Positions 1 through 6,847 of a stretch of 16,957 nt of DNA are shown one piece after another (the stretch's first letter is position 1; each line of letters starts with the position of its first letter). The position numbers and the translations under genes are program-made. Source of the stretch: Anaerolineales bacterium UBA3940 (GTDB lineage Bacteria > Chloroflexota > Anaerolineae > Aggregatilineales > UBA3940); assembly GCA_002385675.1 (NCBI GenBank), contig DGDY01000159.1, positions 1-16,957 of the forward strand. The letters run 5' to 3'. The notes under the pieces were generated by a model that ran no database searches, was not told the DNA's origin, and saw nothing but the letters and a program-made list of their open reading frames with translations.

Positions 1-1
1 T

Positions 2-484
2 GGGAGCGGCAGGCGCCGTGACGGTGACGGTGGTGGCGGCGATGGTGATGGCGGACCACCGGGAGGGCGCAGGTATGTCAGGCACCGGGGAGTCCTCGTA
101 GACGTCCTCGAAATGCAGAACCTTGTCAGGCTTTTTCGTGATGCCATTCCGGCATCGTCGCGGGGTCGCAAAACGGTTGCTATTGGTCTTGCCCGCGATG
201 CAGACGGTGATCTTGTCTATGTTTGGAGTGCAAGCGGGAACTGGACCCATACCAACCTCGAGAGGGTGGCAGGCCAGCATGGCGTGATGCGCGTGGACCC
301 GCCCCTCAACAGAGTGGGGCGAGGCGACGTCGGCGCGCCAGACGACGCCGAGCAACTACTGGTGCAGGGCGCAGAAGACATGTTTGGCTTTGAGGTTATC
401 GCCATCGTTCCTTCACGGCCTGCATGCCCTGACTGTGCAAGCCTGGCAGAAGCCGAGAACATCTTGCTTCTGGACCCGCCGTAG
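2..484 (+). CDS. 3' end of a large protein: Gly/Asp-rich linker plus deaminase-like toxin domain (5' partial)
   Basis: The frame is open from base 2, with no stop before TAG at 482-484, so the gene starts left of the window. The internal ATG at 113 is probably not the start. The first ~24 codons are a low-complexity Gly/Asp/Arg linker. Numbered from the Met at 113, a strand-rich segment (TVAIGLARDADGDLVYVW, residues 21-38) leads to D78-A79-E80 and then SRPACPDC with C105 and C108. This resembles the [H/C]xE...CxxC zinc layout of cytidine-deaminase-fold polymorphic toxins, which often carry a similar xAEQxLL...SRPxCxxC pattern. Here the usual His or Cys of the first motif is Asp, so activity is uncertain. 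Linker plus C-terminal enzyme is typical of toxin tips. The stretch at 181-240 has 31 of 60 G/C, lower than the structural genes. No obvious immunity gene follows. Fold call moderately sure; role as an eCIS cargo is inference from position. Confidence 0.6.
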   Translation, partial: GSGRRRDGDGGGGDGDGGPPGGRRYVRHRGVLVDVLEMQNLVRLFRDAIPASSRGRKTVAIGLARDADGDLVYVWSASGNWTHTNLERVAGQHGVMRVDPPLNRVGRGDVGAPDDAEQLLVQGAEDMFGFEVIAIVPSRPACPDCASLAEAENILLLDPP

Positions 485-541
485 ACGTTAATGGTCGCAG
501 TTGACGGAGTGTAAAAAATCGTCCGCGAGGCAAGCACAAGC

Positions 542-546
542 GGAGG
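542..546 (+). promoter_or_regulatory. Shine-Dalgarno GGAGG fixing the start at 552
   Basis: GGAGG sits five bases before ATG at 552. The longer reading of the frame begins with TTG at 501, which has no comparable ribosome binding site. The ATG at 552 is therefore preferred. Confidence 0.6.
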
Positions 547-551
547 TGCGG

Positions 552-1412
552 ATGGCTGACACAACCGAGACGACAAAGGAAGCGCCCGCCATGCCCGCCT
601 TTGAGCAGGCGCTCAGCGAGGCGGGAACGGAAGTCACCGAGCTTCAATCCGCCGTTGACGACGCCCGCAAGGCGCTGACGCAGACAGAGGGCGAGCTTCA
701 GACGCAGGAGAACGCGCTGCGACGGGCCAAAGAGCGGCGCGCCCGGCTGGAGCGCATGCAGCAGGAGGTGCAGAACACCCGCCAGGCGGTCGAGGCGCGG
801 CGTAAAGCCGCCGCCGAAGCGCATCAGGCCGGGCAGAAGTTCCTTGAGAGTGCCCGGCAGCAGCTCCGCGAGCATGTGGACGAGAGCACCCGCCAGCAGA
901 TCGACGCGGCAGACACGGCGCTGGACGAGCAGCGCGCCAAGCTCAAGGCTCTGCGGGAGGAACTGCCTGACCTGGAGCAGAAAGCCGCCTGGAGCCGCAC
1001 CCAGGCCGAGCACCACGCCGGGCAGATGCAGCAGGCGAAAGCCGCTCTGCAGGGGCTACCGGGGCGCATCCACGCCGCGCAGAGCCGCCTGAACAACCAG
1101 CAGAAGGCCATCGAGAAGGCCGTAGCGGGCAAACGCTGGCGCGAGGCGTACCTGTACAGCCGCGACCTTGAGCGGGCGCTCGGCGAGCTGGAAGCCGCCG
1201 CCTCGGCAGACACAGAGGCCGGGCTGCTACGTACCCTCGACGAGCGCTGGCAAGCGTGGGCGGACGCCGCCGACGAGGCCGACAAGCACGCCCGCGCCCT
1301 CGAAGAGCGGCAGGCGGCGCTCAAGCAGGCCGAGAACGACCTGATGCTGCACGAGCAGCAACGCATGCGGCAGATCGATAAGCAGCAGAGCGATGATCGA
1401 GCATCTGGATAA
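552..1412 (+). CDS. Coiled-coil protein of unknown function
   Basis: This 286-residue protein starts at ATG 552, behind a good GGAGG. It is almost entirely charged heptad-like helix, rich in Ala, Glu, Gln, Arg and Lys, with few prolines and almost no aromatics except around KRWREAYLYSRDLERAL near residue 195. There is no signal peptide, membrane segment or enzymatic motif. It ends 20 bases inside the DUF4255 gene, so it is probably co-transcribed and coupled with the particle genes. It is much shorter than an eCIS tape measure, so a tape-measure role is unlikely. A scaffold, cargo adaptor or chaperone role would fit its place between a toxin-like gene and the structural genes, but that is inference only. 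I do not recognise a family. Confidence 0.75.
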   Translation: MADTTETTKEAPAMPAFEQALSEAGTEVTELQSAVDDARKALTQTEGELQTQENALRRAKERRARLERMQQEVQNTRQAVEARRKAAAEAHQAGQKFLESARQQLREHVDESTRQQIDAADTALDEQRAKLKALREELPDLEQKAAWSRTQAEHHAGQMQQAKAALQGLPGRIHAAQSRLNNQQKAIEKAVAGKRWREAYLYSRDLERALGELEAAASADTEAGLLRTLDERWQAWADAADEADKHARALEERQAALKQAENDLMLHEQQRMRQIDKQQSDDRASG

Positions 1413-2313
1413 CTTACTGCGGCATCTGTTTATCTCCGAGATCGACGTCATCACGTCCGAGGCGCAGGTCCGCTTCGAGCCGCCTGACGAGGACTGGCGC
1501 AACGAGGTCGTCAACCTGCAGGACGTGGCGCTGAACGTCTACCTCGTCGATCTGCGCGAGAACCGCGACCTGCGCACGAATGCCCGCGTGCGGACGGGCG
1601 TGATCGACGGGCAGGTCATTTACGGCCCGGCCCCTGCCCGCCTCGATTGCCACTACATTATCAGCGCGTGGAGCCCGGCCCAACCCGGCCCGGCGGTCGA
1701 ACCGGCGCTCGACGAGCATAGCCTGCTCTACAAGGCGAGCGCCGCGCTGATCAACAACGCGCCGATCAACCCGTCGCGCATCTACCCGGCAGGCTCGGCG
1801 GCGCTGCTCAATACGCCGGAGATCATCCGCGACGCCGACCTGCCCGTGCAGGTGCTACCCGTCGACGGCTTCCCCAAGCTGGCGGAGTTCTGGGGGACGA
1901 TGGGCATGAGCCACCGCTGGAAGCCGTCGCTGTATCTCGTCGCCACACTGCCGGTCGTGCGCGAGACGGAGATGGCCGGGCCGATGGTCACGACGACGGT
2001 GATCGAGTACCGGCACAGGGATCGGCCCGAAACGGCGGAAATCTGGGTGCAGATCGGCGGGCACGTGCTCGACGCCGTGACCAACCCGGCCAACCCGACG
2101 CCGGTTCCGGGCGCGTGGGTGCGCGTCGAGCGAGTTGGCGGCCAGCCGGTCGCAGCGACGACGACCGACGAGCAGGGTCGCTTCATCTTTCGTGAGCTTC
2201 AGCCGGGGCAGTACCAGTTGAGCTGGCGCGCTCCCGGCTTCCCGCCGCCCGCCGCACCGCGAGTCGTGGACGTGCCCTCGCCAAGCGGCGAGTACGACCT
2301 GAGCTTTGAATAG
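1393..2313 (+). CDS. DUF4255 (Pvc16 N-terminal-like) tail terminator/cap with C-terminal carboxypeptidase-regulatory-like domain
   Basis: A protein of 306 residues. Residues 1 to about 215 look like the DUF4255/Pvc16_N family: a short helical start (MIEHLDNLLRHLF), then RFEPPDEDWRN, VNVYL-type strands (ALNVYLVDLRENRDLR) and LDCHYIISAWS. In Afp/PVC particles the homologue (Afp16/Pvc16) caps the tube and sheath and sets tail length at the end distal to the baseplate. From about residue 224, GHVLDA...PVPGAWVRVE...TTTDEQGRFIFRELQPGQY is a classic Cna-B/carboxypeptidase-regulatory-like beta-sandwich, which would project from the cap. The start overlaps the coiled-coil gene by 20 bases and has only a weak purine-rich leader, so coupling is likely. 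The stop TAG is part of the next gene's AGGAGG. Family assignment is firm; function is by homology. Confidence 0.88.
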   Translation: MIEHLDNLLRHLFISEIDVITSEAQVRFEPPDEDWRNEVVNLQDVALNVYLVDLRENRDLRTNARVRTGVIDGQVIYGPAPARLDCHYIISAWSPAQPGPAVEPALDEHSLLYKASAALINNAPINPSRIYPAGSAALLNTPEIIRDADLPVQVLPVDGFPKLAEFWGTMGMSHRWKPSLYLVATLPVVRETEMAGPMVTTTVIEYRHRDRPETAEIWVQIGGHVLDAVTNPANPTPVPGAWVRVERVGGQPVAATTTDEQGRFIFRELQPGQYQLSWRAPGFPPPAAPRVVDVPSPSGEYDLSFE

Positions 2314-2324
2314 GAGGAACGCGA

Positions 2325-4289
2325 ATGGCCGTACAAGTCTCTTATCCAGGTGTTTATATCCAGGAGTTCGCGCCCGGCGCACCCATTCAGGGCGTCGGCA
2401 CGAGCACCGCCGCCTTCATCGGCCCGGCGTCCAGCGGCCCGCTCGACAGGCCAACCCGGATCACAAGCTGGGACCAGTTCCTGGCGACCTTCGGCGAGCG
2501 CCCCATCTCCAACAGCTTCTTCCTGTGGTATGCGGTGCGCGGCTTCTTTGAGAACGGGGGCACGACCTGCTACGTCGTGCGGGCTTCGAACGGCAGCTAC
2601 GCCGAGCTTAACCTCGCCAACTTCAACGGGGACGACATCGCCATCGTCCGCGCCCGCCAGCCCGGCAGCCCGACGACGCCCGTACAGGTCGCCGTCAGCC
2701 GTACCACCCCGCTGAGTGGCGTGCCCCTCTACCAGCCGACAGGGTCGTACAGCGCCATCGCCGACCGCACGCTGACCGTCACCGATGCAGATGAGGCGGC
2801 GCAGTTCCGCCCCGGCGACATCCTGGACATCGAGGGGCAGCGCGCGACGCTGGCGCGCGTCAGCGGGGACCAGTTGACGATTGCCGAGTCGCTGAGCGCC
2901 CCACCCGCGACCGGAACCGTGCGTCTCGCCGACGCCACCGCCGGGACGCGCACCTTCCGCGTCGATGCATCGGGCGGCATCACGCCCGATGCGCTAGCGC
3001 CCGGCACGGTCGTCACCCTTACACAGGGCGGCACAAGTGTGACCGGCGTGATCGAGGTGACTCGCCGGGAGCCGAGCAACATCACCGCCGTGCCGGAGAC
3101 GTACCGCATCACGCTGCGGGATGGGCTTACCACGCCGGTCAGCCTCGACCCGGCCAACCCGGCGACGCTCCAGACCGAGGCCTTTGACATCACAGTCAGC
3201 CAGGGCAGCGCCTCCCAGACATACGCCAACCTGTCCATCGATCCGGCTCACCCACGCTACTTCGTGGACGTGATCAACGAGCAGGAGGAGCTTGTCGAGA
3301 TCGAGGTGATTGAGCCGCCGCCGATGGCTACTCCGCCGGGCAACCTGCCCGATAACCTCAGCGCGACGGCTCTGGCGGGTGGCAGCGACGAAGATCTGAG
3401 CACCCTGAACCAGAACGACTACATCGACGCGCTCAACACCCTGCAGGCGATTGACGACGTCAACCTGGTCGCCATTCCCGACGCCGTCTCGCTGGACGCC
3501 GCGCCGTGTGCGGCGGTGCAGCAGGCCATCATCGCCCACTGCGAATTGATGGCCGACCGCTTCGGCGTGCTGGACGCCCGCCCCGGCCTGGAGCCGTTCG
3601 GCGCGAACGGCGCGGAAGGTCAGCGACAGGGGCTGGACTCGACGCGCGGATACGCCGCGTACTACTACCCGTGGCTGCGCGTCTTCCCGGCAGGCACCGG
3701 GGGGCCGATCCTCGTGCCGCCCTCCGGGCACGTGTGCGGCATCATGGCCCGCATCGACCAGAGCCGGGGTGTCCACAAGGCGCCTGCCGGCAACGAGGCA
3801 ACGGTCAACGGTGCGGTGGGCGTGCAGCGCACCATGAGCGACACCGATCAGGGCCTGCTCAACCTGCAGAACATTAACGTCATCCGCGTGTTCAACGGCG
3901 GGCGTCCGGTCGTGTGGGGCGCTCGCACCACCGCCACCGACACCAACTGGCAGTACATCAACATCCGGCGACTGTTCCTGTTCCTTGAAGAATCGATCCA
4001 GGAGGGGCTGCGCGGCACGCTCTTCGAGCCGAACAACCGGCAGCTCTGGCAGAAGGTCAAGCGCACCATCACCGAGTTCCTTTCGCGCGTCTGGCGTGAC
4101 GGCGCGCTGTTCGGCTCGACGCCGGAAGAGGCCTTCTACGTGCGCATCGACGACGTGCTCAACCCCTTCTCGGAGCAGGCCCTGGGCCGCCTCAACATCG
4201 AGATTGGCGTGCGGCCCAGCTATACGGCGGAGTTCATCATCGTTCGCATCGGCATCTGGGCCGGCGGCTCGGAGGTGAGCGAGGGCTAG
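2325..4289 (+). CDS. Contractile tail sheath protein
   Basis: A protein of 654 residues with the sheath N-terminus SYPGVYIQEF (from residue 5), then STAAFIGPASSGP and TSWDQFLATFGER. The conserved C-terminal half contains YAAYYYPWLRV (about residue 443), VPPSGHVCGIMARID, GVHKAPAGNEA, the NVIRVFNGGRPVVWGARTT segment and LFLFLEESIQEGLRG, followed by the terminal strand that links subunits. The sheath wraps the inner tube and contracts to drive it into the target. At 654 residues it is longer than the typical Afp2-4 sheaths. The extra mass is a strand-rich insertion at roughly residues 110-335 with two FRPGDILDIEG-like segments, probably exposed on the particle surface. Only one sheath gene is seen here, whereas Afp and PVC have three. 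AGGAGG at 2312-2317 precedes the ATG by seven bases. Confidence 0.96.
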   Translation: MAVQVSYPGVYIQEFAPGAPIQGVGTSTAAFIGPASSGPLDRPTRITSWDQFLATFGERPISNSFFLWYAVRGFFENGGTTCYVVRASNGSYAELNLANFNGDDIAIVRARQPGSPTTPVQVAVSRTTPLSGVPLYQPTGSYSAIADRTLTVTDADEAAQFRPGDILDIEGQRATLARVSGDQLTIAESLSAPPATGTVRLADATAGTRTFRVDASGGITPDALAPGTVVTLTQGGTSVTGVIEVTRREPSNITAVPETYRITLRDGLTTPVSLDPANPATLQTEAFDITVSQGSASQTYANLSIDPAHPRYFVDVINEQEELVEIEVIEPPPMATPPGNLPDNLSATALAGGSDEDLSTLNQNDYIDALNTLQAIDDVNLVAIPDAVSLDAAPCAAVQQAIIAHCELMADRFGVLDARPGLEPFGANGAEGQRQGLDSTRGYAAYYYPWLRVFPAGTGGPILVPPSGHVCGIMARIDQSRGVHKAPAGNEATVNGAVGVQRTMSDTDQGLLNLQNINVIRVFNGGRPVVWGARTTATDTNWQYINIRRLFLFLEESIQEGLRGTLFEPNNRQLWQKVKRTITEFLSRVWRDGALFGSTPEEAFYVRIDDVLNPFSEQALGRLNIEIGVRPSYTAEFIIVRIGIWAGGSEVSEG

Positions 4290-4290
4290 G

Positions 4291-4314
4291 GATGAGGGGG
4301 CAACGCCCCGCATC
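4291..4314 (+). other. Hairpin in the sheath-tube gap
   Basis: GATGAGGGGGC and GCCCCGCATC face each other across a short AAC loop, right after the sheath stop codon. There is no T-run after it, so it is not a standard terminator. It could stabilise the 3' end of sheath mRNA or tune tube versus sheath output. That role is inference; the fold itself is plain from the sequence. Confidence 0.5.
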
Positions 4315-4352
4315 ACCGATGAAGCAACAGCCGACAGCTAAAGGAGGCAGAC

Positions 4353-4790
4353 ATGCCAACCGGTCAAATTCCTGATCCATTCCTGAATTTCAACTTTCTG
4401 GTTGAACTGGACGGCATCACCCGCGCCGCCTTTCAGGAGTGCACGCTTGCCGACGCCACCACCGAGGTGGTCGAGTACAGGGAGGGCGGGGAGATCACCA
4501 CGACGCGCAAGCTCCCCGGCATGACCAAGTACGGCAACATCACGCTCAAGTGGGGGATGACGGACGACACCGAGCTGTACGACTGGCACCGGCAGACCGT
4601 GCAGGGCAACCTGGAGCGCAAGAACGGCTCGATCATCCTGCTTAACCGGCTCGGCGAGGAGGTCGCGCGGTGGAACTTCGTGCGGGCGTGGATCACCAAA
4701 TACGACGCACCCGACATGAACGCCAGCCAGAGCGCGATCGCCGTCGAGATGGTCGAGATCGTCCACGAGGGCATGGAGCGCGTCGTCTAG
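4353..4790 (+). CDS. Tail tube protein (T4 gp19 / Afp1-Afp5 family)
   Basis: A protein of 145 residues, the usual length for phage T4 gp19-like and eCIS tube subunits. It carries the family layout: an N-terminal DPFLNFNFLVELDGI, then AAFQECTLADATTEVVEYREGG, RKLPGMTKYGNITLKWGMT, the LYDWHRQTVQGN helix and VARWNFVRAWITKYDAPDMNA near the end. Subunits of this family form stacked hexameric rings that make the inner tube carrying cargo. AAGGAGG at 4341-4347, five bases before the ATG, is among the strongest ribosome sites in the window, as expected for an abundant structural subunit. Only one tube gene is present, whereas Afp/PVC have two or more. The TAG stop is part of the next gene's AGGAGG. 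Confidence 0.95.
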   Translation: MPTGQIPDPFLNFNFLVELDGITRAAFQECTLADATTEVVEYREGGEITTTRKLPGMTKYGNITLKWGMTDDTELYDWHRQTVQGNLERKNGSIILLNRLGEEVARWNFVRAWITKYDAPDMNASQSAIAVEMVEIVHEGMERVV

Positions 4791-4800
4791 GAGGCAGGTC

Positions 4801-5166
4801 ATGTTTCAGACTGAGTTTGAGTTCACCCTGCCCTGCGGCTACCTCGGCGAGGACGGGACGCTGCATCGTCAGGGCATCATGCGGCGGGCGACGGCGGCGG
4901 ACGAGATCGTGCCGCTCCGCGACCCTCGCGTGCAGAAGAACCCCGCCTACCTGGTGATCATCCTGCTGTCGCGGGTGATCACCAGGCTGGGGAGCGTCGA
5001 GTACATCAACCCCAACGTCATCGAGAACCTCTACGCCACCGACCTCGCCTACCTGCAGGACCTGTACAACGAGATCAACCAGATCGACAACGGGCATCTG
5101 CCGGTCACCTGCCCGCAGTGCTCGCACACCTTCGAGGTGGAGAAACCGGCGCTGGGGGGGTCTTAG
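4801..5166 (+). CDS. Tail-assembly-type small protein with CxxC motif (zero-frame product)
   Basis: A protein of 121 residues directly after the tube gene. An N-terminal strand region (FEFTLPCGYL) is followed by VPLRDPRVQKNPAYLVIILLSRVITRLG and a helix INPNVIENLYATDLAYLQDLYNEI. This resembles small phage tail assembly proteins and the conserved small eCIS protein that follows the tube. C104-P-Q-C107-S-H109 near the end looks like half of a zinc ribbon. In long-tailed phages the gene next to the tube encodes a tape-measure chaperone made in two forms by -1 frameshifting; position and signals here match that pattern. AGGAGG at 4789-4794 precedes the ATG by six bases. In zero frame it ends with GGS and TAG just after a run of seven G. 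The family name is less certain than the context. Confidence 0.8.
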   Translation: MFQTEFEFTLPCGYLGEDGTLHRQGIMRRATAADEIVPLRDPRVQKNPAYLVIILLSRVITRLGSVEYINPNVIENLYATDLAYLQDLYNEINQIDNGHLPVTCPQCSHTFEVEKPALGGS

Positions 5167-5202
5167 GCTACCCCCTCGACCAGCTTATCGAGGAGGTAGC
5201 CT
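5154..5202 (+). promoter_or_regulatory. Predicted programmed -1 ribosomal frameshift signal (slippery G7 plus hairpin)
   Basis: Seven G at 5154-5160 lie exactly in the X XXY YYZ register of the upstream frame (ctG GGG GGG). The zero-frame TAG follows at 5164-5166. A hairpin follows four bases after the heptamer: AGGCTACCCCCTCGA (5165-5179) pairs with TCGAGGAGGTAGCCT (5188-5202) around an 8-base loop, 14 of 15 positions paired, with one C-A mismatch (5173/5194). Heptamer, short spacer and strong stem are the known elements of bacterial and phage -1 frameshifting, as at dnaX and the phage tail G/GT genes. Confidence 0.8.
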
Positions 5203-5318
5203 TCGTCGCCTATCACTTCCACTGGAGCCCGGAGGCGATCCTGTCGATGGAGCACGGCGACCGGCGGCAGTGGGTGCAGCAGATTTCGGCCATCAACCGG
5301 CGGATGAATGAAGAATGA
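5160..5318 (+). CDS. -1 frame extension (52 residues) of the tail-assembly protein, DUF6760-like
   Basis: After slippage the codons continue from base 5160 (base 5160 read twice) to TGA at 5316-5318. This gives a 172-residue fusion: the first 120 residues of the gene at 4801 plus 52 more. The added part contains YPLDQLIEEVAFVAYHFHWS, EAILSMEH and RRQWVQQISAINRRMNEE. From memory it resembles a small domain (DUF6760) that eCIS clusters often carry as a separate tiny ORF after the tube. Between 5160 and the ATG at 5247 this frame has no usual start codon, and the ATG would cut off the conserved first half. GTG at 5118 is in frame but has no Shine-Dalgarno. Frameshifting is therefore the simplest explanation. 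A one-base sequencing error in the G run is the main alternative. Confidence 0.75.
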   Translation, partial: VLGYPLDQLIEEVAFVAYHFHWSPEAILSMEHGDRRQWVQQISAINRRMNEE

Positions 5319-6157
5319 GCGCAGCAAACAGGACGAACGGCAAACGACCGGCCCCGCGTGACATCCGCGCCACGCGGCGCGGCGTGCGGCTGGCGTCTCG
5401 TGGCTGGCAGCCCGGCGCGGCGGCCTTCGCCGAGGCGATCCGCGCGCGGGTGGGCGGGCGGCTGAGCAGCCGGCGCACGGCGCTCAGGCTGGTGCTGCGT
5501 CAGTTGCCCGGCGAGCAACCGGGCGCACCGCCGAGCCAGCACACACACCTGCGCCTCGCGCTGAACGTCGCCCTGAATGTCCCGTCGCGCGCAGCACTGG
5601 CGAGCACTGCCCGGAATGGCCGGGCGGAGCCTGCCACGCCCGCCGGGACTGTCCATCTCGCCGCGCCGGTTCCGCAGCCGCGCCTCGTGCTGGTACACAT
5701 GCAACCGGCCTGGCAGCAGATCGCAAGCCGCATCGCCGCGCGGGAGGAGCCGCGCCCGGCGGCAGCAGGGCTGCGCGTTGAGCGCGAGGTCACGCGGGTG
5801 CGAGAGGAGATCATGCGGCGGCTCGTGGAACGCGGCGAGCGCGTGCCATCGCTGGCCGTGCCCGGCGCAAGGCAGCAGAGCGCAGCGCCGGAACTGGCAC
5901 GCCCGGCAGTTGAGGTGACGCCATCCGCGCGCCCGGTGCCGATGACCGTGCAGCGCCCCGCCCCGGCGAGCGCCGCGCCGCCGCAGCCTGCCCCGGTCAG
6001 CACGCCCGACGCACCCGGCGCACCACACCGCCCGCCGACGCCATTCCCGCAGGCGGAGGCCCCGCCGCCCATCGACATCGACCGGCTGACCGACCAGGTC
6101 GTGCGGGCGATTGACCGACGGATCATCGCGCACCGCGAGCGGATGGGGAGGGTGTAG
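5315..6157 (+). CDS. Basic Pro/Ala-rich protein with C-terminal helix, unknown eCIS accessory
   Basis: A protein of 280 residues whose ATG overlaps the preceding TGA (ATGA), so it is coupled to the frameshift product. The N-terminal ~70 residues are strongly basic (RPAPRDIRATRRGVRLASRG), followed by Ala/Val-rich segments with few features. A Pro/Ala-rich linker spans roughly residues 195-250. A predicted amphipathic helix ends the protein (DIDRLTDQVVRAIDRRIIAH then RERMGRV). Similar C-terminal helices end poorly characterised proteins in other eCIS loci, which suggests a docking tail, but I cannot name the family. There is no signal peptide or membrane segment. The position between tube and LysM genes suggests a tail or baseplate assembly role; this is inference. 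Codon use and GC match the neighbours. Confidence 0.75.
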   Translation: MSAANRTNGKRPAPRDIRATRRGVRLASRGWQPGAAAFAEAIRARVGGRLSSRRTALRLVLRQLPGEQPGAPPSQHTHLRLALNVALNVPSRAALASTARNGRAEPATPAGTVHLAAPVPQPRLVLVHMQPAWQQIASRIAAREEPRPAAAGLRVEREVTRVREEIMRRLVERGERVPSLAVPGARQQSAAPELARPAVEVTPSARPVPMTVQRPAPASAAPPQPAPVSTPDAPGAPHRPPTPFPQAEAPPPIDIDRLTDQVVRAIDRRIIAHRERMGRV

Positions 6158-6159
6158 CC

Positions 6160-6846
6160 GTGGCACTCGAAAAGGCGCTCATCACCAACACGTTCACGCT
6201 GGAGAAGTTCCCGGTGCTGTTCAACCCGGAGGAGTACACGCTCAACAAGGACATCAACTACGCGCAGAGCTCCATCCCGGGGCTGAGCGGGCCGATCCTC
6301 CAGTTCGTCAATGGCAACCTGCAAACGCTGGAGATGGAACTGCTCGTCGATACATACGAAGAGCACCGGGCGGGCAGCCGCGTCATTAACCGGGCGGGCG
6401 ACGACGTGCGCAAGCTGACCGACCAGATCGTCGGGCTGATGGCCATCGACCCGGACCACCACGCGCCGCCCATCCTGCTGTTCACGTGGGGGTCACTCAA
6501 TTTCAAGTGCGTGCTCGCCCGTGTCAGCCAGCGCTTCATCATGTTCCTGCCGGACGGACGCCCGGTGCGCGCCCGGCTGAACGTGACATTCAACGAGTAC
6601 ATCGAGCCGGAGCTTGAGGCCAGGCAGGTCAACCGGCAGACGGCGGACTTCAGCAAGCTGCACATCGTCAGGGAGCGTGAGACGCTGAGCAGCATCGCCG
6701 CACAGTGGTACGACGATCCGCGCCTGTGGCGGGCCATCGCAATTGCGAACGAGCTTGCCGACCCGCGCGCCATCGTCGTCGGGCAGCCGCTGCTCGTGCC
6801 CTCGCTGCCGTTCGCCGACCCGGATAGTGGGGAGGTCGTGCGCTGA
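6160..6846 (+). CDS. LysM-containing tail/baseplate protein (Afp7/Pvc7-like)
   Basis: A protein of 228 residues starting at GTG 6160, two bases after the previous stop, with a purine-rich GGGGAGGG just upstream. The N-terminal ~165 residues resemble the gp53/Afp7-type domain (FPVLFNPEEYTLNKDINYAQ, then PGLSGPILQFVNGNLQTLEM and HAPPILLFTWGSLNFKCVL). A LysM module fills residues 168-222 (HIVRERETLSSIAAQWYDDP, LWRAIAIAN, GQPLLVPSLP). In eCIS and contractile phages this protein links hub and tube at the baseplate. Its LysM may hold the particle parts together or bind glycan. The next gene, for the gpD-like hub, begins one base after the stop, which matches the usual Afp7-Afp8 order. Confidence 0.92.
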   Translation: MALEKALITNTFTLEKFPVLFNPEEYTLNKDINYAQSSIPGLSGPILQFVNGNLQTLEMELLVDTYEEHRAGSRVINRAGDDVRKLTDQIVGLMAIDPDHHAPPILLFTWGSLNFKCVLARVSQRFIMFLPDGRPVRARLNVTFNEYIEPELEARQVNRQTADFSKLHIVRERETLSSIAAQWYDDPRLWRAIAIANELADPRAIVVGQPLLVPSLPFADPDSGEVVR

Positions 6847-6847
6847 T

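Noticed and set aside
501..551. TTG start giving a longer coiled-coil protein, and the TTGACG there as a -35 box
   Set aside because: GGAGG favours ATG 552, and no acceptable -10 element follows TTGACG at the right spacing.
2994..4316. Long minus-strand open frame of 440 codons opposite the sheath gene
   Set aside because: It mirrors the sheath gene, has Arg/His/Val-rich composition without any recognisable family, and is explained by high GC codon bias.
6743..6847. Upstream extension of the gpD-like hub
   Set aside because: It overlaps the LysM coding region with Arg/Ser-rich shadow translation; ATG 6848 gives the expected N-terminus.
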